Below are positions 34,420-43,706 of a stretch of 64,000 bases of DNA, piece after piece (the first letter of the stretch is position 1; each line of letters starts with the position of its first letter). The stretch spans positions 209,036-273,035 of the forward strand of contig JAFKGQ010000014.1 of the NCBI GenBank assembly GCA_017307755.1. The letters are read 5' to 3'. Source of the stretch: Chitinophagaceae bacterium (lineage in GTDB: Bacteria; Bacteroidota; Bacteroidia; Chitinophagales; Chitinophagaceae). The translations under genes and the position numbers were made by a program. The notes beneath the pieces were generated by a model. That model was not told the origin of the DNA. It saw only the letters and a list, made by a program, of their open reading frames with translations, and did no database searches.

Positions 34420-35826
34420 TCATCTGATCTGAGGAAAAGCCATGCCCGTGATCTTTCGGTAAAGGTCCACCGCATACAGGTCCGTCATGCCGGCAATAAA
34501 ATCCACTACAGATTGTATGTCATGGTACAATCTGCCCGGCTCCCCCGTAATGACAAATTGCCTGGAGATCAGCTGCAGCAATTTTTCCGACTTGGCATTC
34601 CCCGGGTGAAGGACAGCGCCAAAAAATTCCTTTAACATGCCTCCGATGACATTGTAACCGGCGATCTCGATCTCCACCACAGAACGGTGGTTATAAATAT
34701 GCTGCACCGAATAAGCGTCGATCCTCTTCACCAGCGCTACCTCCCTGTCAGGCAGATAGTCGATCAACGATCTTTCCAACCTCCCTTCCAGCAATAACTC
34801 CTCATTAGCCATAAATATGTCACGAACCCGGTAGATCAGCAGGTTGATAAGCTTGGCCCGCAGGAACTGCACTTTCTGGTTGTCATCATTGATGTCATGG
34901 AACACTTTCTCTACCCTGTCGCGGGCATCATACCCCTCTTCATTATCAAAAAAGGAAAGGAACAGTTCTTTGATAGTATCGATGGAAATAATGTTCAGAC
35001 GATGGGCGTCCTCAAAATCGATGATACGATAACATATATCGTCCGCTGCCTCCACCAGGTACACAAAAGGATGACGGGCAAAGACATTTCTGCCGGCTGC
35101 CAGTTGGGGTATGCCCAGCTCCGCGGCAATCGTCTGGTAAGTCCCGATCTCCGAGTCAAAAAAACCTGATTTCTTGGTCGCCAGTTGCTGCTTGTTAAAC
35201 CCATTCAGACTGTCGGAGGGATATTTTATGATAGAAGCCAGCGTAGCATAGGTCAGTCTAAAGCCTCCTTGTGTCTTTTCAGAAAAATGATGGGTAAGGG
35301 TCCGGAAGGCATTGGCATTACCCTCAAAAAAGAGAAAGTCCCGCTGCTGGTTGGGCGTCAGCTCTTCTTTAAACCGGCGGCCACCCTCTCCATCCAAACC
35401 CCGGAAAAAATTCCGGATAGCGTCTTCCCCCGAATGACCAAAAGGCGGATTGCCGATGTCATGAGCCAGACACCCGGCCGCGATCACGGAAGGAAGTTCA
35501 TACTTGTAAAACTCCCTGAACTCCTCGCCCTCACTGGCATGCCGGTCAGCCAGCGCATCCCCCACCGCCTTTCCTAGGCTCCGGCCTACGGAAGCCACTT
35601 CAAGACTGTGTGTCAGCCGGTTATGTACAAACACAGGGCCGGGCAAAGGGAACACCTGGGTCTTGTTCTGCAGACGTCGAAAGGCTGAGGAAAAAATGAT
35701 CCGGTCATAGTCCCGAAGAAAGGAAGTCCTTCTGTCAACACCCGCAGCGCCGTTCGTCGTCCGGCTGGTTCCGGACGATCCGGTACGGAGGGGGCTGTAC
35801 AGCTGTCGCCAATTCATTTTTTGCAT
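34420..35826 (-). CDS. dgt: dGTP triphosphohydrolase
   Basis: This 468-residue cytoplasmic HD-superfamily enzyme hydrolyses dGTP to deoxyguanosine and triphosphate. The signature is DRRTSFLRDYDRIIFSSAFRRLQNKTQV split over ~31-57, then HNRLTHSLEVASVGRSLG (~68-85) and the HD pair AHDIGNPPFGHSGEDAI (His ~122, Asp ~123). The C-terminal region VYLVEAADDICYRIIDFEDA matches the long Dgt subfamily. ATGs at 35826 and 35817 are both possible starts. It is a housekeeping gene inserted between PUL A and PUL B, 16 bp after the fusion gene stop, and could be read from the PUL B transcript. Confidence 0.93.
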   Translation of the reverse strand: MQKMNWRQLYSPLRTGSSGTSRTTNGAAGVDRRTSFLRDYDRIIFSSAFRRLQNKTQVFPLPGPVFVHNRLTHSLEVASVGRSLGKAVGDALADRHASEGEEFREFYKYELPSVIAAGCLAHDIGNPPFGHSGEDAIRNFFRGLDGEGGRRFKEELTPNQQRDFLFFEGNANAFRTLTHHFSEKTQGGFRLTYATLASIIKYPSDSLNGFNKQQLATKKSGFFDSEIGTYQTIAAELGIPQLAAGRNVFARHPFVYLVEAADDICYRIIDFEDAHRLNIISIDTIKELFLSFFDNEEGYDARDRVEKVFHDINDDNQKVQFLRAKLINLLIYRVRDIFMANEELLLEGRLERSLIDYLPDREVALVKRIDAYSVQHIYNHRSVVEIEIAGYNVIGGMLKEFFGAVLHPGNAKSEKLLQLISRQFVITGEPGRLYHDIQSVVDFIAGMTDLYAVDLYRKITGMAFPQIR

Positions 35827-35842
35827 GGACGCAAATATACCC

Positions 35843-38800
35843 TCAATTTACATCATACGCGATATAATCCCTGGTATGCACCTCCAGCCCCTTGTCCGCT
35901 GCGATCACCCGTATCCAGACATGATGCCGGCCCCGGGTAAGACCGTACTTCCAGCAGAGATCATGCCGGCGGGTGATAAAATCCGACGGCAGACGGACCG
36001 TATCTCTTACCTCCCCATCGATAGACACTTCCATCGTCACAACCCCATCCTGTCCTTTCGGGTCCGTCTTTACCACCTCTCCCCTAAGCACAAAACCCGT
36101 CCCAATAAGATCAAAACTCTCCTCCTTCACTTGCGGATGATCCCAGGCCGTCTTCGCAACTACCCGCATACCCGGGAAACTCTGCTCCAGTCGCACAGCC
36201 TTCGGCGACTCAAGAGGGATGCTTACCCGCCCGTCAGCGACAATACCATGGTGACGACGGATATTCTCCAGCGCATGATGCAAACCGATGGTATACACTT
36301 TCTCCAATGACATATGCGTATACTTGAAATCGATGGATTCAGCCTCTTTCAACCCCATCTTCCAATAGGCAGGAATATGCTGATACCCCAGCATCACCCC
36401 CAGGATGCCCCCCACCGTGGAAGGATTGCAATCCGCATCCTGCCCCGCCCGCGTCGCTACATCCAGACTCCTGGAAAAATCCCCATTGCCATATAATAAC
36501 CCCATTACCACATACGCTGCGTTCATTTTGGCATCGATGTCAAAAGCATCCGACACACCATCGGGACACCCTTTCTCATCCGACCACTTCTTCTGCAGCT
36601 CCTGCCAACAGCTATGCCAATCCTGGGGGTACTTCTTGTACCATCGTATCACGTCTGAGATACATTGGTAAAATTCACTCCCTTCCGGGATGGTCTTTAA
36701 CGCTTCCGATACTATGTAATGAATGTCCCTGGAAGCAAATGCCAGCGAGTACATGGCCCCGACAAACACGCCGCCATACCAACCGTCCCCATAATTCATG
36801 ATATGCCCGATCTTATCGCTGATGGCGGCAGCCGTATTCGGCATACCGGGACTCATCAGACCCGCAAAGTCCGATTCTATCTGGTAATCGATGTCGTCCG
36901 CATGAGGGTTGTTCATCCAATTGCCCGATGCAGGAGCACTGATACCCTGGAGGATATTATACCTGGCCGCCTGGTTGGCATGCCATAGTTTATACCCTGC
37001 ATGGGCAAAAGCATTGGCAAAAGAATCCACAGGAGCATCTAATCCCAGCCTTTCCATCACCTCTACAAAGCTGAGGTCCATATACAGATCGTCATAAAGC
37101 CCCGGGTTCTCCAGCATCGTCTTCTTCAGATAGCCGTCGTACCAGGTCAATGTCTGTTGCTGTGGTATATATTTGCCCAGGTACCTGAACTCATAAGGTC
37201 CGCCAAAAGTCACCCCGATGGTCTGCCCAGCCCATCCCCCCATGATCTTATCCTTCAGCTCCTCCTGTGTCATTACTAACGAGTCCTTTTGTAGAGTATA
37301 TGCTTTCAACGGTACGTCATTACCTCCTACGATCAATCTTTTCCCGATCCACTCCATGCTCCTCACGTCGCTGCGGATATCCAGCCCGCTCTTCCACTGG
37401 GGGACATAGGAAAAAGCTCCTTTCCCGTCGCCCTTTAATACGATCCCATGATTGGCCTTGTACCTGCCCAGACGGATGCGGGTCCAGGAATTATTACCAC
37501 AAAGCATCAGGTCCTTTTTCCCATCTCCGTCTACATCCGCTGTCCGGATAGCATATACAGGCGCATACTGGGCCTCCGAAGGCAGCTCCTTCCTCACCAA
37601 CCCGCCCTTTCCCTTGTTCTCCAGGACAATGGTTTCCATACAGGAAGCATGTAAAACCCCGGCGCTATTGAGTTGCTGTGGGCTAAATATGTCCTTCATG
37701 GTAGCATCCGCATAGGCGGAATAAGCAATAAATTTCTTCTTCATCACGGGTAGCTGGTCGGCCAGGTCGTCCCGGAAAATTGCCGGGTATTCCACACCCC
37801 CGATGTAATAACATAAGATAGGGTCCAAAATGCCATTGCCGTCAAAATCTTTATAATAAAGGCTCATTGGCTGTCCTTCACTCACCCTGAATTGTGTGTT
37901 CAATCCCGTATTGCCCAGGACAAGGTCTGTATCCCCGTCTCCATCCAGATCCTCGGCCAGCAGGGTATTCCACCATCCGGCTGAGGGGAACTTTATATAA
38001 TCTGCGGATGCATCTCTTAACTTCCCTCGCTCATTCACAAAGACCTTGACAGGCATCCATTCGCCCACAACCACAAGGTCCTCGTCCCCATCCTTGTCGA
38101 GGTCCAGCCAGACGGCGTCTGTCACCATGCCGACATGCGCAAGCGCAGGCGCCAGTTCCTCCGTGACGTCCTTGAACTGGCCGTTCCCCTCATTCAACAA
38201 CAAAACACTTCGGGGCGTCTTCGGATATTCTCCGGGCGTTACCCTCCCTCCTATAAAAAGGTCTATACGCCCATCGCCATTGACATCCGCCGCCCGGACG
38301 CAGCCTTTGCTAAATCGCAATTCCGGCAGGCCGGCCGAAGCCCCGACAAAATGCCCCTTTCCATCATTGATATACAAATGATCCTGCAAAGCATTGTCTC
38401 CATCTTTGAATTCATATCCCCCGCTGGCGGTATACAGATCGACATACCCGTCTCCGTTAGCATCAAAAAAGACGGAAGAGACGATCTCGCTCGACGAATC
38501 CCTGGCGATCGCCGGCTGGGGACTGACGGCAAAACTTCCATCCGGACGCTGCACGAACAGCCGCGACGGCTGCCCTTTAGCCCCTCCCACAAACAGATCA
38601 TCCATGCCGTCCTTATTGACATCAGCTTTTGCCATACACGGCCCCTGCCTCGACAAATATCCCGGCATCAAAGGTTGTATGGAAAAGTCGTTGAACTCAT
38701 TTTCCTTATGCGCAAACGCCGGTGCTTCTGTTTCCTTAAACCATGTCTCCTGTTTCTCCGGTATCCATTGCCCGGTGGCGTTCTTCCAATCCAACACCAC

Positions 38801-40537
38801 TTCGTGCCCTACGGGAATATTTCTCAGCACCTGCATCCTGTCATCCGGCCAGATGACCACCAGCGAGTCTATGTTCGCATGCGCCCCCACCCCAAACTCC
38901 AGTACGGGGTCCACGGAAGATTGAAACCCACGCACGGGCTGCTGCTCCTGGAAATACAACTGGCCTCCGCAGTATAGCTTTACCTTGCTGCCGATGCCCT
39001 CCCTGTTCAACGGGCTTCCCTGCAGACGCACCCTGCAGGAATGATGATCCGGCCACAGCGTCTCCGCATTGTTGCGATAGACAGATGCCGGTTCATTAAT
39101 ATTATTGACCACCAGGTCCATATCCCCGTCATTATCCAGGTCGGCATACACAGCGCCGGAACCAATGACCTTCTGATCCAAACCCCACCTGCCCGCCATA
39201 TTGACAAAATGCCCGTTCCCCTCATTGCTGAATGCATATTTTGACGGCTCCAGCACAGGCAGCCGGCGCAGCACCTCATCATTGGACACAGGCTGAACGC
39301 TATTATGTAACAGGGCGAAATGATACTTGATAAAATCCATGTCCGTAAAATCCCGCGGGTACCCATTGGTGATCAATAGGTCCTTATAGCCATTATTATC
39401 TACATCGCAGAACAGGGCGCTCCAGCTCCAATCCGTATTGGATATCCCCGCCAGTTGTCCTATTTCGCTAAAAGTTCCGTCGCCATTGTTCTTTTGCAGC
39501 ATATTACGGCTGTACTGATAATAAAAGCCCTGCCGGAACAACAGTTGCCACTTGTTAAAATTCTCCGAACCATTGTGCATCTTCTGCGTATGATTGTCCT
39601 CCGCCAGCATATCCAGTGTCACAAGGTCGGGCAGACCATCGTTGTCAAAGTCGGCGACATCCGATCCCATGGAATATAACGAACAGGCATCCATACAATC
39701 CCGCAGCCTTTCTGTAAAATGTCCGTTGCCATCGTTGATATAAAGGTGGTCAGGCTCGTTAAAGTCATTGGATACATACACGTCAGGCCACCCGTCCCCA
39801 TTGATGTCTGATACGGCCAATCCCAACCCAAAGCTCAGTACATTGGACACAATGCCTGCCGCCTCGCTGACATCCGTAAAATGTCCGCCATCGTTGCGGT
39901 AAAGCTTGGTGGCAAAGGCAGGCTCTCTCTTCCCCCGCAAAGCCACATTTTCAAAAGCATCGTTGGCGTACTGTTGTAAAGAATGGTTGATCAACACCAG
40001 GTCCAGGTCGCCATCCTTGTCATAATCAAAAAAAGCGGCCTGGGTGGAATATCCTTCGTCGGCCAAACCATATGCGGCCGCCTGCTCCGTAAAGGTCAGA
40101 TCGCCATTGTTGATGTATAATAAATTCCTGCGACGGGCAGGGTCCGCGTCGGCGCTGCGACATATATAAATGTCCAATAACCCATCCCCATTGACATCCG
40201 CCATGGTAGCGCCCGTACACCAACCTTGCTGTCTGGCCACGCCGCTGATATCCGTAATATCCTGAAAAGAAAAATTGCCTTTGTTAAGGTACAGCCGGTT
40301 GGGCGACATATTTCCTGTAAAGAGAAGATCAGGCAATCCGTCGTTGTTGATATCCCCCACCGACACACCACCCCCATTATAAAAATAGGCATAGTTCAAT
40401 ACATTGGCATCGCTGTTCTCGACGAGGGTATTCTTAAAATGTATGCCCGTTCGCCCTTCGTCCATCCGGGTAAAAAGGGTCGAAGGTTGACCGCAGCCGG
40501 TTACGACCGCCATGAGGATGATAAGCCATTTGATCAT
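35843..40537 (-). CDS. FG-GAP/ASPIC-UnbV lipoprotein fused to ADP-ribosylglycohydrolase
   Basis: This 1564-residue lipoprotein has lipobox VVTGC at residue ~15. Residues ~30-1085 hold about 14 calcium-binding propeller loops of FG-GAP/VCBS type (e.g. DVNGDGLLD, DLDNDGDMD, DANGDGYVD) and an ASPIC/UnbV segment near 520-620 (GIGSKVKLYCGGQLYFQEQQ). Residues ~1089-1564 are a complete ADP-ribosylglycohydrolase-like unit: an N-terminal KIMGGWAGQTIGVTFGG, an acidic motif DDLYMDLSF, a metal motif GQDADCNPSTVGGILG, and a ~130-residue beta domain. These two parts are normally separate genes. Met1089 (37273) could be the old start. The gene overlaps the upstream NagX-like stop (TAATG). It probably acts at the outer surface with SusC/D; the substrate is unknown. 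Confidence 0.88.
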   Translation of the reverse strand: MIKWLIILMAVVTGCGQPSTLFTRMDEGRTGIHFKNTLVENSDANVLNYAYFYNGGGVSVGDINNDGLPDLLFTGNMSPNRLYLNKGNFSFQDITDISGVARQQGWCTGATMADVNGDGLLDIYICRSADADPARRRNLLYINNGDLTFTEQAAAYGLADEGYSTQAAFFDYDKDGDLDLVLINHSLQQYANDAFENVALRGKREPAFATKLYRNDGGHFTDVSEAAGIVSNVLSFGLGLAVSDINGDGWPDVYVSNDFNEPDHLYINDGNGHFTERLRDCMDACSLYSMGSDVADFDNDGLPDLVTLDMLAEDNHTQKMHNGSENFNKWQLLFRQGFYYQYSRNMLQKNNGDGTFSEIGQLAGISNTDWSWSALFCDVDNNGYKDLLITNGYPRDFTDMDFIKYHFALLHNSVQPVSNDEVLRRLPVLEPSKYAFSNEGNGHFVNMAGRWGLDQKVIGSGAVYADLDNDGDMDLVVNNINEPASVYRNNAETLWPDHHSCRVRLQGSPLNREGIGSKVKLYCGGQLYFQEQQPVRGFQSSVDPVLEFGVGAHANIDSLVVIWPDDRMQVLRNIPVGHEVVLDWKNATGQWIPEKQETWFKETEAPAFAHKENEFNDFSIQPLMPGYLSRQGPCMAKADVNKDGMDDLFVGGAKGQPSRLFVQRPDGSFAVSPQPAIARDSSSEIVSSVFFDANGDGYVDLYTASGGYEFKDGDNALQDHLYINDGKGHFVGASAGLPELRFSKGCVRAADVNGDGRIDLFIGGRVTPGEYPKTPRSVLLLNEGNGQFKDVTEELAPALAHVGMVTDAVWLDLDKDGDEDLVVVGEWMPVKVFVNERGKLRDASADYIKFPSAGWWNTLLAEDLDGDGDTDLVLGNTGLNTQFRVSEGQPMSLYYKDFDGNGILDPILCYYIGGVEYPAIFRDDLADQLPVMKKKFIAYSAYADATMKDIFSPQQLNSAGVLHASCMETIVLENKGKGGLVRKELPSEAQYAPVYAIRTADVDGDGKKDLMLCGNNSWTRIRLGRYKANHGIVLKGDGKGAFSYVPQWKSGLDIRSDVRSMEWIGKRLIVGGNDVPLKAYTLQKDSLVMTQEELKDKIMGGWAGQTIGVTFGGPYEFRYLGKYIPQQQTLTWYDGYLKKTMLENPGLYDDLYMDLSFVEVMERLGLDAPVDSFANAFAHAGYKLWHANQAARYNILQGISAPASGNWMNNPHADDIDYQIESDFAGLMSPGMPNTAAAISDKIGHIMNYGDGWYGGVFVGAMYSLAFASRDIHYIVSEALKTIPEGSEFYQCISDVIRWYKKYPQDWHSCWQELQKKWSDEKGCPDGVSDAFDIDAKMNAAYVVMGLLYGNGDFSRSLDVATRAGQDADCNPSTVGGILGVMLGYQHIPAYWKMGLKEAESIDFKYTHMSLEKVYTIGLHHALENIRRHHGIVADGRVSIPLESPKAVRLEQSFPGMRVVAKTAWDHPQVKEESFDLIGTGFVLRGEVVKTDPKGQDGVVTMEVSIDGEVRDTVRLPSDFITRRHDLCWKYGLTRGRHHVWIRVIAADKGLEVHTRDYIAYDVN

Positions 40538-41598
40538 TATAGACGAATATATATTTTTCTCTTATCCAGCACCCATCCCACACACCAACAAATAAACGTA
40601 TAACAAAGCGAGAACAGCAGCGCTCCCGTCGGGCCGGGGGCCAGCTTCTGAAAAATTACTTCATTTATCCAATCGATAAAAATATTTCCTCCCTTCACCT
40701 TCATTACCAGGAAAATACCCATCACCGTCGAGAAGATATAAATAAACAACGGGTTCTTTCCAAATACGCTAAAAAAACGCGTCCCCCCCTTCCAATCCCG
40801 TAACTCGATGAAATAGAACAACGTTCCCAACACCAGCAGATCGATGGCTGATGTATAAACGACGTAGGACGATGTCCACAATTTCTTATTTAAAGGCAGC
40901 CAGCCTTTCCATACCCATGCAACTCCCATCATCAACACCCCCACCGTCAACATCGCCGCGGCTGTCTCAAAGGACTTTCCTTTTCGCACGATCCATCGAC
41001 CCGCCAGCCATCCCGCCAGCACATTTACCATGGCAGGCAACGTGCTAAGCAGCCCCTCAGGATCAAAAGCTACGCCTTTTTCACGATACATATGCTGCGG
41101 CCCCATGATCAAAATATCAACGCGGCGGACGGCATTTCCTTCCACGGTAAGCCAGCTCCCAGGCATACCCAATACATACAACAGCAGCCAGTAAGACAAT
41201 AACACCCCCACCGAGATCAGCAACACCTCCCTCTCTCCCAGCCACCGCACAACCAACGCCGCCAGACAATACGCAAGAGCAATGCGCTGCAGCACCGCCA
41301 TGATCCTTGCCTCACCCAGTGGTTTTCCAGACAGCCACCAGGACAGCAGCCAGCCGATGACAAAAAGCAGCAGGCTGCGGCGAAATATCTTCACGGGTCC
41401 GGGTTGTGTAAAGGCCATGGCATTCCCCACGGCAAAAAGAAATGAAGGGAAAACAAGGTCCGTCAGCGTACATCCGTTCCACTCCGCATGCATCATCGCC
41501 GCATAAGGCTCAGCGCCACTTCCCTGTGTGTTGACGACGATCATTAAAAACACCGTCATACCCCGGAATACATCCAATGTGACAAAACGCTTCTTCAT
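40537..41598 (-). CDS. NagX-like/HGSNAT-family membrane protein (DUF5009)
   Basis: This 353-residue inner-membrane protein has ~10 helices. It opens with RFVTLDVFRGMTVFLMIVVN and has WNGCTLTDLVFPSFLFAVG, FGKNPLFIYIFS and a C-terminal CWCVGWVLDKRKI. This is the COG4299 family, related to heparan-alpha-glucosaminide acetyltransferase. In several bacteria members called NagX are part of GlcNAc regulons and are predicted to move or modify amino sugars at the inner membrane. Its neighbour is a GH20 hexosaminidase (ATGA overlap), which supports that role. It also overlaps the fusion gene start (TAATG). Confidence 0.85.
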   Translation of the reverse strand: MKKRFVTLDVFRGMTVFLMIVVNTQGSGAEPYAAMMHAEWNGCTLTDLVFPSFLFAVGNAMAFTQPGPVKIFRRSLLLFVIGWLLSWWLSGKPLGEARIMAVLQRIALAYCLAALVVRWLGEREVLLISVGVLLSYWLLLYVLGMPGSWLTVEGNAVRRVDILIMGPQHMYREKGVAFDPEGLLSTLPAMVNVLAGWLAGRWIVRKGKSFETAAAMLTVGVLMMGVAWVWKGWLPLNKKLWTSSYVVYTSAIDLLVLGTLFYFIELRDWKGGTRFFSVFGKNPLFIYIFSTVMGIFLVMKVKGGNIFIDWINEVIFQKLAPGPTGALLFSLCYTFICWCVGWVLDKRKIYIRL

Positions 41599-43697
41599 TG
41601 GACAACGATTTCATCCAGGAACAATTGCTTTTTATGTTCAAACACAAGACGTATATACCTCGCTCTTATTCTTTCCCGCTGCACATAATGCGCGACATGC
41701 CTCAATAACTGTTCCGGCACACGCTTATTATCGATCTCTCCCATCGCCTTATAACCCTCCCCATCCTCCGAAAAACTAAAACGTATCCTCCAGGGCAGAT
41801 AAATATCTCCTACCTGGTCCTCCATACAATTCAAACTTACAGAGCGGACATCCTTTATCCCACCCAAATCCAACGTCACAGTTACAACGGAGTCCTGAAA
41901 CGCCACCCATCTGCCATCGTAAGGCTCCACCGTTCCAAAGATCCCGTCCGTCAGCTGCCCCGACACACCCATTGCCTTATGCACGGCAAAACTGTCTGTA
42001 TTGATCTTCCCAAGCAGCTGCCCGCCACGAAACACACCCGTTTTCAGCCGTCTGCTTTCCCCGACCTTCACAGGCCCATTGTACTTGACAAAATCTCCTC
42101 CCAAACTATAGCGTAATTCTCCTTCCGGTATCTGGCTGGACAATCTCACCACAATATCCCGCCCCACACTATCAAACAGGGGATGTATCCCCGGATTGTA
42201 AAGACTCCTGGCATAATGGACACCCTGGACATCCCATCGTTTGAACTGCGCTTCGACCTTCCGTATAAATCTTACATAATCCTTGCGACCGGCCGGCGTC
42301 CACAATGCTTCCGACAATGCCGTCAGACGGGGCAGCAACATATACTCCACTCTTCCGGGTGTCGGCACATTTTCCGTCCAGAGACAAGCCTCTCCACCCA
42401 GGGTATGCGCTCCATCACCCGCATTGAAAGCATATACAGAATCCAGGAACAACGGCGCGTATGTAATGTCCGGCTCCAACCTCGGGTCCGACTGGTAAAA
42501 ATCAAAATAAGTATACCTGTAAGACGTCATGACCACATCGTGATCCACACCCGAGCTATCCCTGCCGGATGGATCGCCATGCCAGGACATAATGGTAGAG
42601 CCCTTTGCCAATCCGGCATTCCGTACCTCATCCCACCCCATCATCCTGCGGCCGCTGACGGTGATAAAACTGTCTATCCGGCCCGTAAACCAGGCCTGCA
42701 ACTGCCGGACCGAGCTGAACCCCTTTTCCTTCATCCGCTGTTTGCAACGGGAACACCCCAGCCAGGGACCTTCCCGTACTTCATCGCCTCCGATATGGAT
42801 CCATTTCGAAGGAAAAAGCGCCATCGTCTCCTCCAGGATATGCTGTAAAAAGATAAAGGTGGAATCATTGCCCGCGCAAAAATTATGCTGCAGGTCGCCG
42901 GGATAACCGCAAGGCACACGCAAAGGCGCCGGATTATCCAGGTCGGCATACTGCGGATAGGCCACCAGCGCTGCCGTACAATGACCGGGCATCTCTATCT
43001 CCGGGATGACTGTAATAAACCTGTCGGCCGCATAAGCCACGATCTCCCTCACCTGCTCCTGCGTATAATATCCTCCGTAAGTAGCCGGCTCCCCGGGTTT
43101 TGTCGCCTCCGCAATGGTCATAGGGATACCCGTACGGTCAGCCCGCCAGGCGCCCACCGAACATAGCTTGGGGTATTGCTTGATCTCCAGTCTCCATCCG
43201 TGACTGTCCGTCAGATGCCAGTGAAAAGTATTGATCTTATAGGCGGCAAGGATGTCCAGGTAATGCTTGATAAAATCAACGCTAAAAAAATGACGGCTGA
43301 CATCCAGGTGCATGCCCCTGTAGGCATAGCGGGGATAATCTAAAATACGTACGCAGGGAATGCCACCCGCTTCCTGTAATTGCCGTAAGGTCTGCACCGC
43401 ATAGAATATGCCGGCTTTCGACGGCGCCTGCACCCGGAGCATGTCCGGGCTGACATCCAGCAGATACCCTTCAGGACTGGAAATACCCTCCACCGGCCCG
43501 ACCGACAGGATCACCCTCCCATCTCTGCAATCTTTCCCCAAACGCAGCCACTCCATCGTCTTCCCCGTCATCCTGAATACCCCCTCTTTTTGCGTAATGC
43601 TCACCGGCTCAGGCAAGACCTTCACCGGCGAAGCAAACGCAGGGGGTAGGGATAAAAACATCAAAAGAACCTTAACCAAAATTTTATATCCATTCAT
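41595..43697 (-). CDS. GH20 beta-N-acetylhexosaminidase
   Basis: This 700-residue exported enzyme has a signal peptide (to ~AFAS), a GH20b N-terminal domain, and a catalytic barrel from ~125 (YRGMHLDVSRHFF, INTFHWHLTDSHGWRLEI) with the catalytic Asp305-Glu306 pair in HIGGDEV. A C-terminal F5/8C-like sandwich begins around residue 560. It removes terminal beta-GlcNAc/GalNAc by substrate-assisted catalysis, probably in the periplasm. It follows SusD by 9 bp and overlaps the NagX-like gene, so PUL B is likely directed at a HexNAc-containing glycan (chitin oligosaccharides or glycoprotein chains). Confidence 0.95.
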   Translation of the reverse strand: MNGYKILVKVLLMFLSLPPAFASPVKVLPEPVSITQKEGVFRMTGKTMEWLRLGKDCRDGRVILSVGPVEGISSPEGYLLDVSPDMLRVQAPSKAGIFYAVQTLRQLQEAGGIPCVRILDYPRYAYRGMHLDVSRHFFSVDFIKHYLDILAAYKINTFHWHLTDSHGWRLEIKQYPKLCSVGAWRADRTGIPMTIAEATKPGEPATYGGYYTQEQVREIVAYAADRFITVIPEIEMPGHCTAALVAYPQYADLDNPAPLRVPCGYPGDLQHNFCAGNDSTFIFLQHILEETMALFPSKWIHIGGDEVREGPWLGCSRCKQRMKEKGFSSVRQLQAWFTGRIDSFITVSGRRMMGWDEVRNAGLAKGSTIMSWHGDPSGRDSSGVDHDVVMTSYRYTYFDFYQSDPRLEPDITYAPLFLDSVYAFNAGDGAHTLGGEACLWTENVPTPGRVEYMLLPRLTALSEALWTPAGRKDYVRFIRKVEAQFKRWDVQGVHYARSLYNPGIHPLFDSVGRDIVVRLSSQIPEGELRYSLGGDFVKYNGPVKVGESRRLKTGVFRGGQLLGKINTDSFAVHKAMGVSGQLTDGIFGTVEPYDGRWVAFQDSVVTVTLDLGGIKDVRSVSLNCMEDQVGDIYLPWRIRFSFSEDGEGYKAMGEIDNKRVPEQLLRHVAHYVQRERIRARYIRLVFEHKKQLFLDEIVVQ

Positions 43698-43706
43698 AAC
43701 AAACGC

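Noticed and set aside
38135..38977. 280-codon plus-strand frame inside the FG-GAP gene
   Set aside because: It is antisense to the repeated calcium-loop coding sequence, low-complexity in translation, and a by-product of codon bias.
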